NCBI GenBank assembly: GCA_963682175.1
Contig: OY821771.1
Coordinates: forward strand, 39,080,201 to 39,144,200
Reading direction: 5' to 3'
Length of the DNA: 64,000 nucleotides
Source of the DNA: Triglochin maritima
Taxonomy: Eukaryota > Streptophyta > Magnoliopsida > Alismatales > Juncaginaceae
Position numbers and translations under genes: made by a program. Below are positions 24,090 to 35,523 of the stretch, piece after piece. Every line of letters begins with the position of its first letter. The first letter of the stretch is position 1. The notes below the pieces were generated by a model that was given only the letters and a program-made list of their open reading frames with translations, did not search any database and had not been told where the DNA came from.

Positions 24090-25352
24090 AGGGAAATTGG
24101 ACATATGATGCGTTAAGTGACTCACTGATTTCCACACATTGACGACATTGTAAAATGAAACTTATGTTTCATGTGATACTCAAAATACCCCATACATAAA
24201 TCATTCACTTTCTTCATCTTTCTCTCTCTTTTATCCGTATCTAGTTTCTCAGTTTCGAGTGAAGATCAGATTGAGCCCAGAGTAGCTAATATCGAGCTCA
24301 GATCGTTTCCTTCGGACTCACCTCAGACTCCCGTCAGACCCTCACCAGAATGCACAAGTTGTTCTAGTGCTCTTTGGGAATAAATCGGTCACCAAAGAAA
24401 ATGAGTAAGTGAAATTGTAAAACATTGATGTAGGTGTTACTTTGTTGTATTTTCTTTCCACTTTCGGATAGATCTGTCAATGTCTTGATATGTTTTGTTG
24501 GTTTATTTAAGTCTAGTTTGAATTTGTGTTTGAATATGCATTTTTTGAGGGTATCTGGTTATTTTTGTGCTCGATGGAGCTCGATGAATGACTATTTCTG
24601 ATGGTTGCAGATTATGCTAGACGATACACAATGATACTCGATAGTGAGGCTCAATGTGTATGCTTGATGGTCAAAATTGTTTTGGAGTTTGATCGAGTTC
24701 GAGTGGACTCGATGGTACGCGATAGTGAGATTCGATGCTTATGCTCGATATTTATACATGTTTAGAGTTCGATTGAACTCGATTGTGCTCGATTGTTGTA
24801 CTTGATATGAGTTCGATAAAAACTCGATAAAACTCGATAGCGTATGAATTTTAATTTGAATTATACTTTTTGACTTTTTTTGTTGTATCACGTTTGACTG
24901 TTTATGTATTGGCTGCGTACAATGGTGTTTGGGAAATTGATAGTAGAGATTGGTTTTTCAAGGATGACAAGAGTAAAAGAATCACAATAGAGAAAGATTT
25001 AACGTAGTTGCAACTGTTTGAAATTTGTTCCCTAAAAGTGTCATTCATCATTGACTTCAATGGAGGTTGTATTCCGATCTGGGTTCGACTACGACAAGGA
25101 GGCTCGAAATGGGGTTCGACAGGGTACGATCTTGGGTTTGATTGAGGGGTCGAGTGTGAGAGAAAAGTGAGGAGAACAAAGAGAGGAGGAATGTGCATGA
25201 AAGGGAAAGAGAGGGAAAGGTTTTTGGTATTTTAAATGGTAGTGATGTTTTGGGTAGCACATGAAACATAAGTCTCATTTTACAATGGTGTTAATATGAG
25301 ATTTTTTTTAAATTAATGACCCACTTTAAGTATAAAGACTCAAAATTTCCCT
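24090..25352. mobile_element. 1.26-kb non-autonomous element with ~100-bp TIRs
   Basis: The left end (24090-24190) starts AGGGAAATT and contains ATTGTAAAATGAAACTTATG followed by TTTCATGTG. The right end (25250-25352) is its reverse complement with scattered differences. Long TIRs and a loosely matching AT-rich flank (AATCATTTT against TATAATTTT) suggest a Mutator-type element of a different family from A-D. The interior has no transposase. It holds many ctcgat/gttcgat words (24560-24840) and a possible short exon followed by GTAAGT at about 24400. Its ends do not match the A-D family. Confidence 0.65.
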
Positions 25353-25777
25353 TTATAATTTTAAACAAGGAAAAGTAAAAGAAAAATTGTACATTAGCAT
25401 AGTGTCTATATGATGCCATATTAGTATCCGTAATTTTGTATTTAAAATATTGGATAATTTTGTGTCACTAAAAACTTGTAAAATCGGAGATATGCTATTG
25501 AAAACCTATTTCTTCACATGCCATAGAAAAAACTCTGACATTTGTTCACGTGCCTTTTTTTGTCAGGTCATTCGACTCATTCCGTTACCTTTTCATTTAA
25601 CTTACATTAGTTATATTAATATTTAATTGAAGTTTTGCATCCGAGAATAAACCTACAAACATACATTTAAATAGATTTGTTGTAAGTTTTGCAAAACACG
25701 CACGAATAATTTATTAATAAATTCAAGTGATTTTTTTGCAAAATTTACAACACTATAATGATATTTATGTTCCCAGA
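25353..25777. other. Spacer between the long-TIR element and MULE B
   Basis: AT-rich DNA with no recognised feature. Confidence 0.45.
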
Positions 25778-25941
25778 TTTATTTAGGGAACTACTAAACG
25801 TTGCCCCAAAACTACTTAAATCGCCCCTTGAAATTACAAAATTGCACTTAACAATATATTTAATACCCATATCGTCCCGTGTCTATAAATTAGGCCTACG
25901 GTCTTGTATATTCATAATTTATCAGTAAAAATACCACGAAA

Positions 25942-28900
25942 ATGTCTGGCGAGGGTGATGCATCCGGTGAGGTAAGTCTGGCGCGGGGCAAATTTTGGGC
26001 CGGACGTCTGCATTAGACGCCTTCCCCAAGGTGAGGGCGTCTGCGTAGGACGTCCTCCCCTTGGCCGAGACGTCTAACGCAGACGCCTACGCAATGGGAG
26101 AGGCGTCTTATGTAGACGTCCTCCTCTTGGGTAAGGCGTCTGTAGTAGACGCCCTTCCCTAGGGTCAGGCGTCCTACGCAGACGCCTCACCCTTGGGAAG
26201 GGCGTTTAACTCAGACGCCCCTCCCATGGGGTAGGCGTTTAATACAGACTCCCGGAATTTTTTTGATTTTTTTAATTTCGATTTTTTTTTGTAGGTTTCG
26301 TTGGAAGATTTCGGTGGTGATGGAGTGGATTACAGTGAGTTATTTCAAACTACACAAATCTTTGAAACAATCGATGAAGCATGTAAATGGGCCAAACAAG
26401 TAGCTATCGGAGCTGGGTTTTTTTTTGGTCGTCTCGTCGTACAAAACAAGATCAGATAGTCGGATGGATTGTTATTTGAGATGCGACCGGCGAAATCAAA
26501 TGGAGTCTCAAGATATGGATACTGCACTTCGAAGAAACACCAAAAGAAAGGGTTGCGGTTGCCGTTTCTTAATAAAAGTGGTGGAGCGACGAGATCGTGA
26601 TGGATGGGTTGTGGTTTTTAATAGTGCTCATGGACATCACAACCACAGACTGACAGTTTATCCAGAGGGTCATCGTCAAATTAGTGGTCTAAGTTCTGGG
26701 GCGAAGAAGATTGTTCGTGATATGACTGAGGCGCAAGCAAAACCACGGAACATCTTGAAGGCAGTAAAAGAAAAATTCCCGGAGGACAATCCAAATAAAA
26801 GGCATATTTATAATTTCAGAGATTACATGAGGAGGACAAAATCTGAAGACCGGAATCCCGTCCAGCAGTTTCTCTATCAAGCAGTGCAGTGTCAGTACTT
26901 ACATTGGATTATGGCGGATCCAGAAACTGATGTCGTCACTCACGCTTTTTTGGCACATCCGACGTCAGTCCAGTTGTTGCGGACATATCCTTTCGTTATC
27001 TGCATGGATTCGACTTACAAGACGAACAAGTATAAGATGCCTTTGTTCGAAATGATTGGGGTCACACCAACAAACATGATTTTCCTTATTGGATATGCGA
27101 TTTTGATGAATGAAACTTACTCCAGTTATCTGTGGGTGATGGAGAAGTTGCGAGATCTGTTATTGGGGATTGTCAGCCCGACTGCAATAATAACAGACCG
27201 GGAGTTAGGCCTTACGCGACCAGTGAGAGAGGTATTTCCTGACTCTGCTCATTTACTCTGCACATGGCACATCAACAAAGACGTATTGAACTACGCATAC
27301 CACGTATTCGGCAAAAATAAGCAGATGGCAGAGACTTTGAGGCGTGGAAGATGGAGGAAAATCATGCTTTCTACTTCAGAAGCCGAGTATGATAGAGCTG
27401 TGTATGCTCTGAAAGATTTGTATAGATCGTGGCCGGCTATCACGGAGTATCTGGACACCACGTGGTTGGTGCATAAAGAAAAGTTTGTGCTGAATTGGAC
27501 GAACAAAGTCCTTCATTTTGGGAACACCACGAATTGTAGGGTCGAAAGTGCTCATTCGGCTCTAAAAGAGTGGATTTCTACATCGACTGCAGCTCTGGAC
27601 ACTCTTTTCGAGCGCGTCAACGCGGCTATTGAAATGCAGCTGACGAATATTCGAAACGCTCTTGAAGACTCGAGACGGCGAAATTTGACTAATTTCGGAC
27701 ATGCTCTATATCGTCACATAAATGGTCGAGTTTCGCATCACTGCTTGCAATTGCTGAGTCAGGAGGTGAAAAGAATGCAAGAGTTAGATGATGAAGTTGA
27801 ATATCGTTGTGAGTGCGCTTTTCTGACTTCTCATGGGATACCTTGCGCATGTACCATCCGCGGATGTCTTGAATCAGACAACGGAATTTACTTAGATCAG
27901 ATTCCTTCATTCTGGAGGACACTTGTCATTGGGGAAGGAGCCGGGAACGCAGAGTTTGTGTCTCAGGCAGCTCAAGACGCCGAACATTTTCGCAGCCTGG
28001 TTGATGAGATTGCAGGAAGTGACCCCACCGTAATTCGATCTGCCTCTCGGGTTTTATTCGAGCAGCTACACCCCGAACATGCGAATTTGAGAGAGCCTGC
28101 AGAAAAAACAAAGCTACGAGGTCGACCAAGGGGAAAGTCGACACGACGGGACCCTAGTGCGTTTGAGTATGCAGAGCGAGGTAGTGGTCGATCTTCAGGT
28201 AGTGGGAGTAGAGGTCGTGGTCGTTCTTCCGGTAGTGGAAGCAAAGGTCGTGGTCGATCTTCTGGTTCTTCGTCTGTGAGGGGAGGATCAGGTATACCAT
28301 CCCTATATTTATTGTTATTATAATTTTGTTATTTATTTCAGTAAATATGTATATTTTGTTATTATATGTAACTGTATTTTTTGTTTATATTGTAGTGACT
28401 GGGCGGGCTGACGTAGACGACTTTCCATATGCGGATAGGATTCCAGGAATCATTATGTCATTCCTACACCAGTGGAATGATGTACGTGCTGATGGAAACT
28501 GTGGATTTCGATGTGTCGCCGATGTTTTTCACAGTGGTGAAGACAATTGGCAACTCGCTCATCGTTCGATTTCAAATGAGCTAGCTGCGAACCCATCTTT
28601 TTATGAGCACGTATACTACGACGGTGTGGCGCAGGCTCGTCACCGGATTAATTAGGGCGGGGGACCTTGTGGCGAGAATCACTACATGGAGACGTGGACG
28701 GACTTGTTTCCCATTGCAAATTTTTACAAGTGTGCAGTTATGTTCTTCTCTCTCGGAAATGATCGCTCGTTGTACCCATGTCTTACAGTTCTACCTTGGG
28801 AGAGTCCACCTACCGTGACGAGACCGTGCAGAGAGTTGATTATTGCTCATTTAGGGAGTTACGCTCATTACATTCGTTTGGATTTGAATGAGGGATTCCC

Positions 28901-29015
28901 CGTACCTCCTATAGCGACTCTGTGGTTTCAAGTACGAGATGAGAGTGTTATTGGATGGGAGCTGGAGTACCAAAATAGGATAGCATCTTGGCAACAATTA
29001 TGTAATATGTTTTGA
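25942..29015 (+). pseudogene. MULE transposase-SWIM-OTU fusion gene, slightly damaged
   Basis: Exons 25942-25971, 26295-28291 and 28396-29015 join in frame (phases 0 and 1). Numbering the long open stretch from 26425: a FAR1/WRKY-like zinc part at 15-80 (YLRCDRR, CGCRF, HNHRL); a MULE DDE core with D195 (ICMDSTYKTN), D258 (ITDRELGL), CTWH at 279-282 and E374 (CRVESAHSALK); and a SWIM zinc motif RCEC...HGIPCAC (C462, C464, C474, C476), with Cys where His is usual. A Ser/Arg/Gly-rich linker follows. Exon 3 encodes an OTU cysteine protease with DGNCGFRCVAD and the His block AHYIRLDL. Two lesions: a run of nine T at 26418-26426, where eight keep the frame, and TAG at 28653-28655, probably from TGG. 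Related copies show the same exon-2 start, supporting the model. The transposase would cut at the TIRs; the OTU part is predicted to remove ubiquitin-like modifiers. Confidence 0.9.
26001..26255. repeat. Palindromic GC-rich minisatellite in transposase intron 1
   Basis: About eight to nine units, each built around gacgcc/ggcgtc or agacgtc half-sites with a central palindrome such as ccccttgg or cccatggg, for example ggcgtctg...tagacgcc. Adjacent units can pair as inverted repeats. It fills most of the 323-bp intron 25972-26294. Confidence 0.85.
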
Positions 29016-29127
29016 TATGTTTGTACCAATTATGTAATATGTTTTGATATGTTTGTACACTATATATTGTTGCTTTATTATGTAATATGTTTTGATATGT
29101 TTGCTTTATTTGCATTATATATAATAG

Positions 29128-29285
29128 TACGATACGTTAGCAAACACAAATAAAAATAATAAGCGTATGACAAATAAGCAAACACAAATACAAATAATAA
29201 GCGTACGATATGTTAGCAAACACAAACACAAATACAAATAATAAGCGTACCACAGATAAACAAATATAAATGCAAATACTAAGAG
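29128..29285. repeat. AT-rich tandem repeats between the convergent genes
   Basis: Imperfect units of about 35-45 bp containing gcaaacacaaatacaaataa and taagcgtacga. They lie between the 3' ends of the two MULE B genes. The minus-strand open frame here is a translation of the repeat. Confidence 0.7.
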
Positions 29286-31371
29286 TACGGTACAACAGAT
29301 CAGCCTACTCATCATCCGAATCATGGTCGGAGATGCCTAACTGAGTATGCCACGAGTGTATGATCTCATCCAAATCTCCGCATGCAACTCTGGCATCGTC
29401 TGGCAGCTCATCCCTCATCTGCAAGATTGGGTCTACAACCCGTATCATCTTACCCATCCACTGCACATAACAATAACATTAGCGTACATTAACAAAATAT
29501 ACGGTACAAATAAATATAGATAAAATGAAAAAATTACCAGATCGCCACACGTCCTATCTGGTGGTCGATCTGCTCTCCGGGAGGCACCACGGACGATGAT
29601 AGGATGTGAGTAACTACCGAACCAATCAAGATAACGTGCATCACACTCGGAGGGGTCGCGACTACGTCTGAAGTCGCCAAGGAACAGTCGGCATGATCTC
29701 GGAAATGTCCGCCAAGTCGATTCCGTTGTAGAAGCGGGGAACCTGACGTCCTACGTCGCTGCTGTCGCAGACCGCACCGCATGCTCTGGTGTCGGGATGT
29801 CAACCGGGATCACCTGAACATATCCTAACTGACACAAGACCCGATCGGGCATATAAGGCTCTATGATATCCCGATAACGAATAAGACCCATCAATAAAGT
29901 CCTCGGGACATCCGCTGCTGGGTCAGGACCATAGGGTAACCACTCCACCTAAAGTTTAACACATCAATAATAATACATCTTAAAATTAAATAAATGGTGT
30001 AAAGTTTGATACCTCTGATGCAGTCATCTGATCTAGCCGTGCGCGGATGGAACGCAATCGTCCATCGCTCTTGTCCTCGCTCCGGACGGCCCACATACCC
30101 GAACGTGGATGACCCTCGTCGATAATCTTCCGCTCACGATGCGGGCGGAATGCAGGAAAGTACTCGTATATCCACGCCTGCAGCAGCGTAAGACAACCTG
30201 CAATCCCAGAACAATCCGCACGACTAGCTATCCCAAGCTGACGGTACAGGTATGCCAACGTCGCTGACCCCCACGAGTACTCACGAACGGTGTCCGGGTC
30301 CCTAGCATCCAGTAGATCGCGTGGTCTGATCCGACAACCACTCTTGTCGACAAACAAGACGGCTCCGAGCATCAAGAATAGGTACGCCGTCAACTGTGTA
30401 TCATCGGCCCACGGAGGTCGTGCCCGTCTGCATAGGTCCTCAAGGGAGTCGATGCCGACACCACCACCACTCCATAAAGCTGTATCTCTCGCCAGACCAT
30501 CAGGTGTGACACCAAGCAACTCTGCCACATAACACCTCAGCTCAGACGTCGACCCCTGAGCACTAACCAGACGACCATCCACAGGAATGCGCAGGATCTG
30601 GAAAACATCGTGAAGCATGATCGTCATCTCTCCGAAAGGCATGTGGAAAGTGTTGGTATCAGGCTGCCACCGCTCCACAAACGCAGAAATCAAAGGCATG
30701 TTGAGATAAGGGAACATGTTGTACGGTAAGTGGCCCAAATGCGTGGCACTAATCTCCTCTCTGATATCAGCACTCAGTGTAGACCGCCAACCCTGTAGTG
30801 CTGTACAGGCTCTGTGCCGATTATGGCACTTCAGAACCTTCCGATCCTCTCCGTCCCAGATCCGTCTAGCGATGTGACCCCAGAAACTAGGAATGACGCT
30901 ACCATCTAAAGGACCACCAGGCGTCATACTGCTCACGATCCAAGAATCGTCCTGGACCCTCTTCTTCTTCTGAGCGCGGGGATCTACAGTGCACGAGCTC
31001 GAATCCGCGGTCGTAAACCTCCCACCCCTACCCTTCCGCACCATCCATCCGGCGGAAGTAGAACTACCCGCTCGACCACGTCCTCTGCTATACTCCCCCT
31101 ACCTCTCCACCTCCGGGCGCTCTAACTCATACGGGTCATCATCGTCGCTCCCGTCGTCGGGACTGTCCACATGCTCATCATCGAAGGAATCATCATCCTC
31201 CTCACGACGACGTAATGCCTCTCTCTCCCTCCTGACCGAAGCAGATATCCCCCGTCTACGTGGATGACGCGGTGCTGAATCATCCTCTAAAGAACGGAAG
31301 GCGTGTAATGGTATCGACTTGCCTTTCCCTCCACTGTGACCCGATGACTATTAATTGAAATTTTAATTACA

Positions 31372-31605
31372 AATTTGTTAAATTTGTTAAACTAAATTAT
31401 CATATTTATCACAATTGTTAAACTAAATCAAAATTTGTTAAACTAAATTATCACAATTGTTAAACTAAATCAAAATTTGTTAAACTAAATTAAAACAATT
31501 GTTAAACTAAATCAAAAATTGTTAAAACTAAATATCACAAATGTTAAACTTAATAAGAATTTGTTAAATTAAATTTTCAGATTTATCACAATTTATTAAA
31601 GTAAT
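31372..31605. repeat. AT-rich tandem repeat in PMD intron 1
   Basis: Repeated ttgttaaactaaat-type units of about 20-28 bp with alternating atcaaaa and atcacaa spacers. It sits next to the palindromic minisatellite within the same intron. Confidence 0.75.
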
Positions 31606-31637
31606 TATCCGATTTAATAATTTTAAAAAAAAAATTG

Positions 31638-31797
31638 TGGAGGCGTCTGCGAGAGACGCCTCCCCTATGGTGGAGGCGTCTGTCGGAGACGCCTCCTCTT
31701 TGGGGGAGACGTCTGCCGAAGACGTCTCCTCCATCGGGAAGACGTCTTCCCCAGACGTCTCCCGCTAGTGGCCGGCGTCCGAGGGAGACGCCGACCA
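31638..31797. repeat. Palindromic GC-rich minisatellite in PMD intron 1
   Basis: About six units of ggcgtctg...gagacgcctcc type, with central words such as ccctatgg or ctttggggg. It is the counterpart of the array at 26001-26255 and lies about 250-410 bp from the right end of MULE B. Confidence 0.85.
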
Positions 31798-32057
31798 CTT
31801 TTTTTAATTTTTAATTTTTTTTAAAACAAATAAATAAAGTAAGGTTACCGTATACGCGTACACCGGGGGAACTGCTGGCTGCTTGCCTGACCTCCGAGAC
31901 ATTCCTAATCTTCTGTAGTAGGTATAGGAAGAGAAAGTTTTGAAAAAAGAGTGAAATTGTGAGATATATAAGCAAAAATAGGATGAAGGACAATTTGGTA
32001 ATTTCAATGGACGATTTAAGTAATTTTGGGACGATGTTTAGCAGTTCAGTTTATTTA

Positions 32058-33951
32058 AGGCTGATTCTACGAGATTTACACAAAATATTAATATAACTAA
32101 TGACAATTGACTGAAAAGTTAATTACATAACCAATTAAACAAATTAATCATTATAATTATCTTGACGTACAGCAAATCAATTCTATTGCTGAAATGCACA
32201 TGTTGCTTAAATGCACATGTTATTGATAATCTTTTTCGATTTACATGCTATTGATAAATTCAATATCATATACCCTTCAACAATAGAAATTCTGACATTT
32301 GATAGCAACACTTAGCCGACCTTCATTTGACATGATTGTGGTGTTCATAAATTGCAATAATTATGATCATAACGAACTCCATAAACTAATATACCGCCCA
32401 ACCACCAACAAAAAAGTAGTAAAACGTATCATACGAAATTCTACGAAATTATTTTTGATAACAAACCCATGTGTTTTAGTATTTGTTTGTCCTTGTTCAA
32501 TATATTTTAAGAGAAGAATAAAAATAATCCTTCAACGGAATCTCACCCAATTTATTTTTCTAATGAAACACAACCACGTACGTGTATTTCTTAACATAAT
32601 ACATTTCCATAGTAAATCCTACCTACGTACCGTTAATTCCTTTACACCAACACGATCAGTCGTAAAATGATAATAAACAGGTATGATCTTCTTGTTAGTG
32701 GCCCTTCATGCATGGAAGACAATACCAAACGAACCTTACAAACACTGAAGGGGTTGGAGTTATGAGGACATAAAGATGTGTGTGTCACCATCAAATGCTG
32801 GGACATTGTTGTGGACAGATCGCAATCATAGGTTGGATTTCCATTTTCGATTGCAATTTCATATGAGTTTCGAACAAGTCGGCTTCTGTTTCATAGTGCA
32901 ACAACCCACATGCATGCAGAGTACGTTCATGTGGAGGTGATGATATGAATTTAATTTTGGCAAAAGTGATCTCAACCTCTACTTCACATGCAACCCACAT
33001 CTTCTCTACTTACTTTCTCTGCTTCTAAAACTAGAATTAATTTCTCACGGGCCGGATACCTTACAATTTCATTTTCTTGGTTTAACTGCAAAGATTTTAG
33101 TGTGGTAAAAATATATAGTTACCATTGAGAACACATGGTGACATTTTATTGTTCTTATAACTGTATCATCTTAATTACATCAGTTTATCATTAGTTGGTT
33201 TTAAATTACACTTTAGTATGTTTTTAAAAGGTCAAACGACAAAACCAACATATTCATGATCTTAAAACACATACGGGTTGGACATACGATATACAACATA
33301 TGTGTAGGGATTGTTATTAATAGTCTTACATTAGACAATTTGGATTATCTTGTGACTTGTAACATCACGGATATCAATTCATTTTGACATGGGAACTCAC
33401 TTTGTTAGTTACTATATCTGCACGCACGACTCACATTCACAATCTTAAAATATAGGTAGCTTTGATTAACTTTCTAAGACGATGCTTAGAAATATGTTAG
33501 ATAACAACCATTAGACATCTCAAGGCAGCAAAAGCTCCCAAGTGATTCTCGGACATATACTCTATACTCGCACACTTTTATGCCCCCAAAGAATATAATT
33601 TTCTGCTTCTAAAGTATTGTAGGATATTAGAATGTGAACGAACAGGCTATCATTTCCATTATCTTTTGATTTTCACATTCAATGTTTCATGATATTTTTG
33701 TAGTTAATGTTATTGATTTGGGGTTCAAAGGATACTAGGATTACATAAACCATTTTCATTGAATTTGAAACGACCTCTTTAGACACATATGCCTATCAAA
33801 TATTGCGTAACCATAATTTTGGGCTCTAATTAAAAATGGGCTTTTAAAAAAGCCCATGAATTACAGAAAAGCCCATCTACCAGTACAACCCAGATGGATT
33901 ATGAAATCAGTGATGTAAACACAAACCTTACTACTTGTCTATAAGCAATGA
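32058..33951. other. Intergenic, no gene seen
   Basis: AT-rich sequence between MULE B and the CASPL1 gene. The 3' UTR of CASPL1 must lie at the right edge (toward 33800). Open frames such as 32299-32670 lack any recognisable domain. Confidence 0.4.
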
Positions 33952-35053
33952 CTATGGCTTCACAACATTCTTGTAGATGACAATGGTAGATAATGTGCAC
34001 ATAATTAAGAGAAAGCTTGTTCCGACGAACCCCACGATAATTGCAACTCTGCCGTGGTCACAAAAGGAGATAAATTTGTCGCATATCGGGAACCATCGTG
34101 AGTGGAAATTGCCGTTTTTTGCGAGTTCTCCTATGGTTGCTGCTGCCGTTACTCCGGTTGCAACCAATGCTAATATCACCTATGTAATCAACAATTCATT
34201 GACATCACTAATTGGTTGAAGAAACTGATCATGGAAGTAAGAAAAGAAGAAATTAACTTTTACCATGTCAAGTAGATGTATCAGAAGGTCCAATGACTTG
34301 CACTTGACTAGGGCAGTGACTAGAAGAACTGAGAGGTTGTAGCCACTTGCTATGGCATTGGCTATCACAAAGTACCTAAACACAACGAAATTGTATAAAC
34401 CAAAATTTATCATTTGGAAGTTATAATTGTGGTGTTATTAGGTAGATTTAAGGATTTGTCATGAGCTAGCAAAAGGTGGTTTAGTACAGAGGAATTTATA
34501 ATGGGGGTGAGGCAATAGTGGTGGACCTGGTGCAACACTCCAATCAAAACTAAAACTCACACTCTCCTTATCAATCTTTGAATCGAGCTGTTTAACCAAT
34601 TCGTTATTGTTTAGGCAACACCAACGCATGTCAAAGAATAATCTCATATTGGTTAAGTGAGTAATGAACACTAATGTTAAGAGTTCTAAGATCTTAAGTC
34701 ACTATGTTGGTTATGAGTTAAATACCTACTTCGATACTTTCACGTAATGTTTGATATTTCTTCAAAAAATGGTCTTAAAAAACAGTAAAAGAAGAGAATA
34801 AAATCTTATAAAATACAACTTACACAAAGGCAGGTGTGTGCTGGAACTTTGCAACAAGAGTCTGAGTGATTGTAGCAGTGCCCACCATTGCCATGGTCAA
34901 GGTCTTGGTCTGCTTATTAAGCCCCATAACAACAACAGCTGCCACAGTGGCTCCCAAAGCCCCCAACCTACACAACACCAACACCACCACCAACATCTTT
35001 GTCTTTCTTGTTGTATCAGCCACTTCATACTTCTTCCCACTCTCCATCTCCAT
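33952..35053 (-). CDS. CASP-like membrane protein, CASPL1 group
   Basis: Minus-strand exons 35053-34824, 34375-34264 and 34179-33952 join in frame (phases 2 and 0) to give 189 aa, the normal size for CASP-like proteins. Four hydrophobic segments follow a short basic N-terminus: MLVVVLVLCRLGALGATVAAVVV, with the first-helix Arg; YFVIANAIASGYNLSVLLVTAL; VILALVATGVTAAATIGEL, with the conserved acidic residue; and GRVAIIVGFVGTSFLLIMCTL. GNFHSRWFPICDKFISFC is the second extracellular loop with its Cys pair. CASP-like proteins are four-helix plasma-membrane proteins; the CASPs proper organise Casparian strip domains, while most CASPLs are not characterised. A TATAAG-type box lies about 80 bp upstream. 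A copia element in the same orientation begins 471 bp upstream. Confidence 0.9.
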
Positions 35054-35131
35054 GGATTAGTCTGAGGTTATTGTAATGATGTGTTAAATGATTATTGGAT
35101 TTTGATGGGGAGTTTGGGAGCTGAAATTGTG

Positions 35132-35142
35132 CTTATATAAAA
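35132..35142 (-). promoter_or_regulatory. Probable TATA box of CASPL1
   Basis: Read on the minus strand as TTTTATATAAG, about 80-90 bp upstream of the CASPL1 start codon, a normal distance for a plant TATA box with a short leader. Confidence 0.5.
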
Positions 35143-35523
35143 GAGGTTGGATAAGTTTGGGGTCTTGAATATTTGATGGTGGGCTCACCAACCTTTTATG
35201 AGTGTACAAGCTAAGTGTAGTACAAGATTCAGTTTAGAGGAGAAATTTGTGGTTTATTCTGTTGGATAAGGTTTGAATTCTTTACACTATGTTAAGAAAC
35301 TAGCTAGTACTTCTAGAACATGTTATGTTATTGTGTGTTCAAATTCTACTCTAATTAAACCGAAGATACAATCCGTTTTGTTGATGTATGAATCATGGCC
35401 TTATAGATCATTACTCGGTGTCAAATATCTACCAACTAATTAATAACTATGATTTTATAGTTATTTGCTAGTTAGCATTTACATCTCTACCATGGCATTA
35501 GGTGACCATCTAACATTGGCATG

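Larger units (their letters stand above)
29305..31902 (-). pseudogene. Plant-mobile-domain (PMD/MAIN-like) gene carried by MULE B
   Basis: Minus-strand exons 31902-31849 (MSRRSGKQ...), 31347-30013, 29948-29538 and 29460-29305 all join in phase 0 with GT-AG sites, giving about 651 codons. After an Arg- and Asp/Glu-rich N-terminal part comes a plant mobile domain (the aminotransferase-like family of MAIN and MAIL1): HNRHRACTALQGWRSTL, HLGHLPYNMFPYLNMPLISAF, FHMPFGEMTIMLHDVFQILRIPVDG, ELLGVTPDGL, LTAYLFLMLGAVLF, ATLAYLYRQLG, GCLTLLQAWIYEYFP, then MGLIRYRDIIEPYMPDRV. Two in-frame TAG codons break it: 31099-31101 in the acidic linker and 29751-29753, where copy D has TAC. PMD genes are known passengers of plant transposons and also exist as host genes; their molecular role is not settled. 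The reading is otherwise undamaged, so loss of function looks recent. Confidence 0.9.
25786..32049. mobile_element. MULE copy B, complete 6.26-kb element with two convergent genes
   Basis: TIRs of about 60 bp: left GGGAACTACTAAACGTTGCC, and right inverted CTGAACTGCTAAACATCGTC. Both continue into a conserved acttaaatcg...gaaattac block. Flanking duplication TTTATTTA is perfect (25778-25785 and 32050-32057). A transposase-SWIM-OTU gene runs rightward from the left TIR and a plant-mobile-domain gene runs leftward from the right TIR. Their 3' ends are about 290 bp apart. Both genes start within about 155 bp of a TIR, so the TIRs probably hold their promoters. Both first introns carry GC-rich palindromic minisatellites. 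It is the only copy here with a whole transposase and is the likely model for the ancestor of A, C and D. Confidence 0.92.

Noticed and set aside
30989..31267. 92-aa Ser/Arg-rich plus-strand open frame
   Set aside because: It is the antisense of the acidic linker and N-terminus of the PMD gene.
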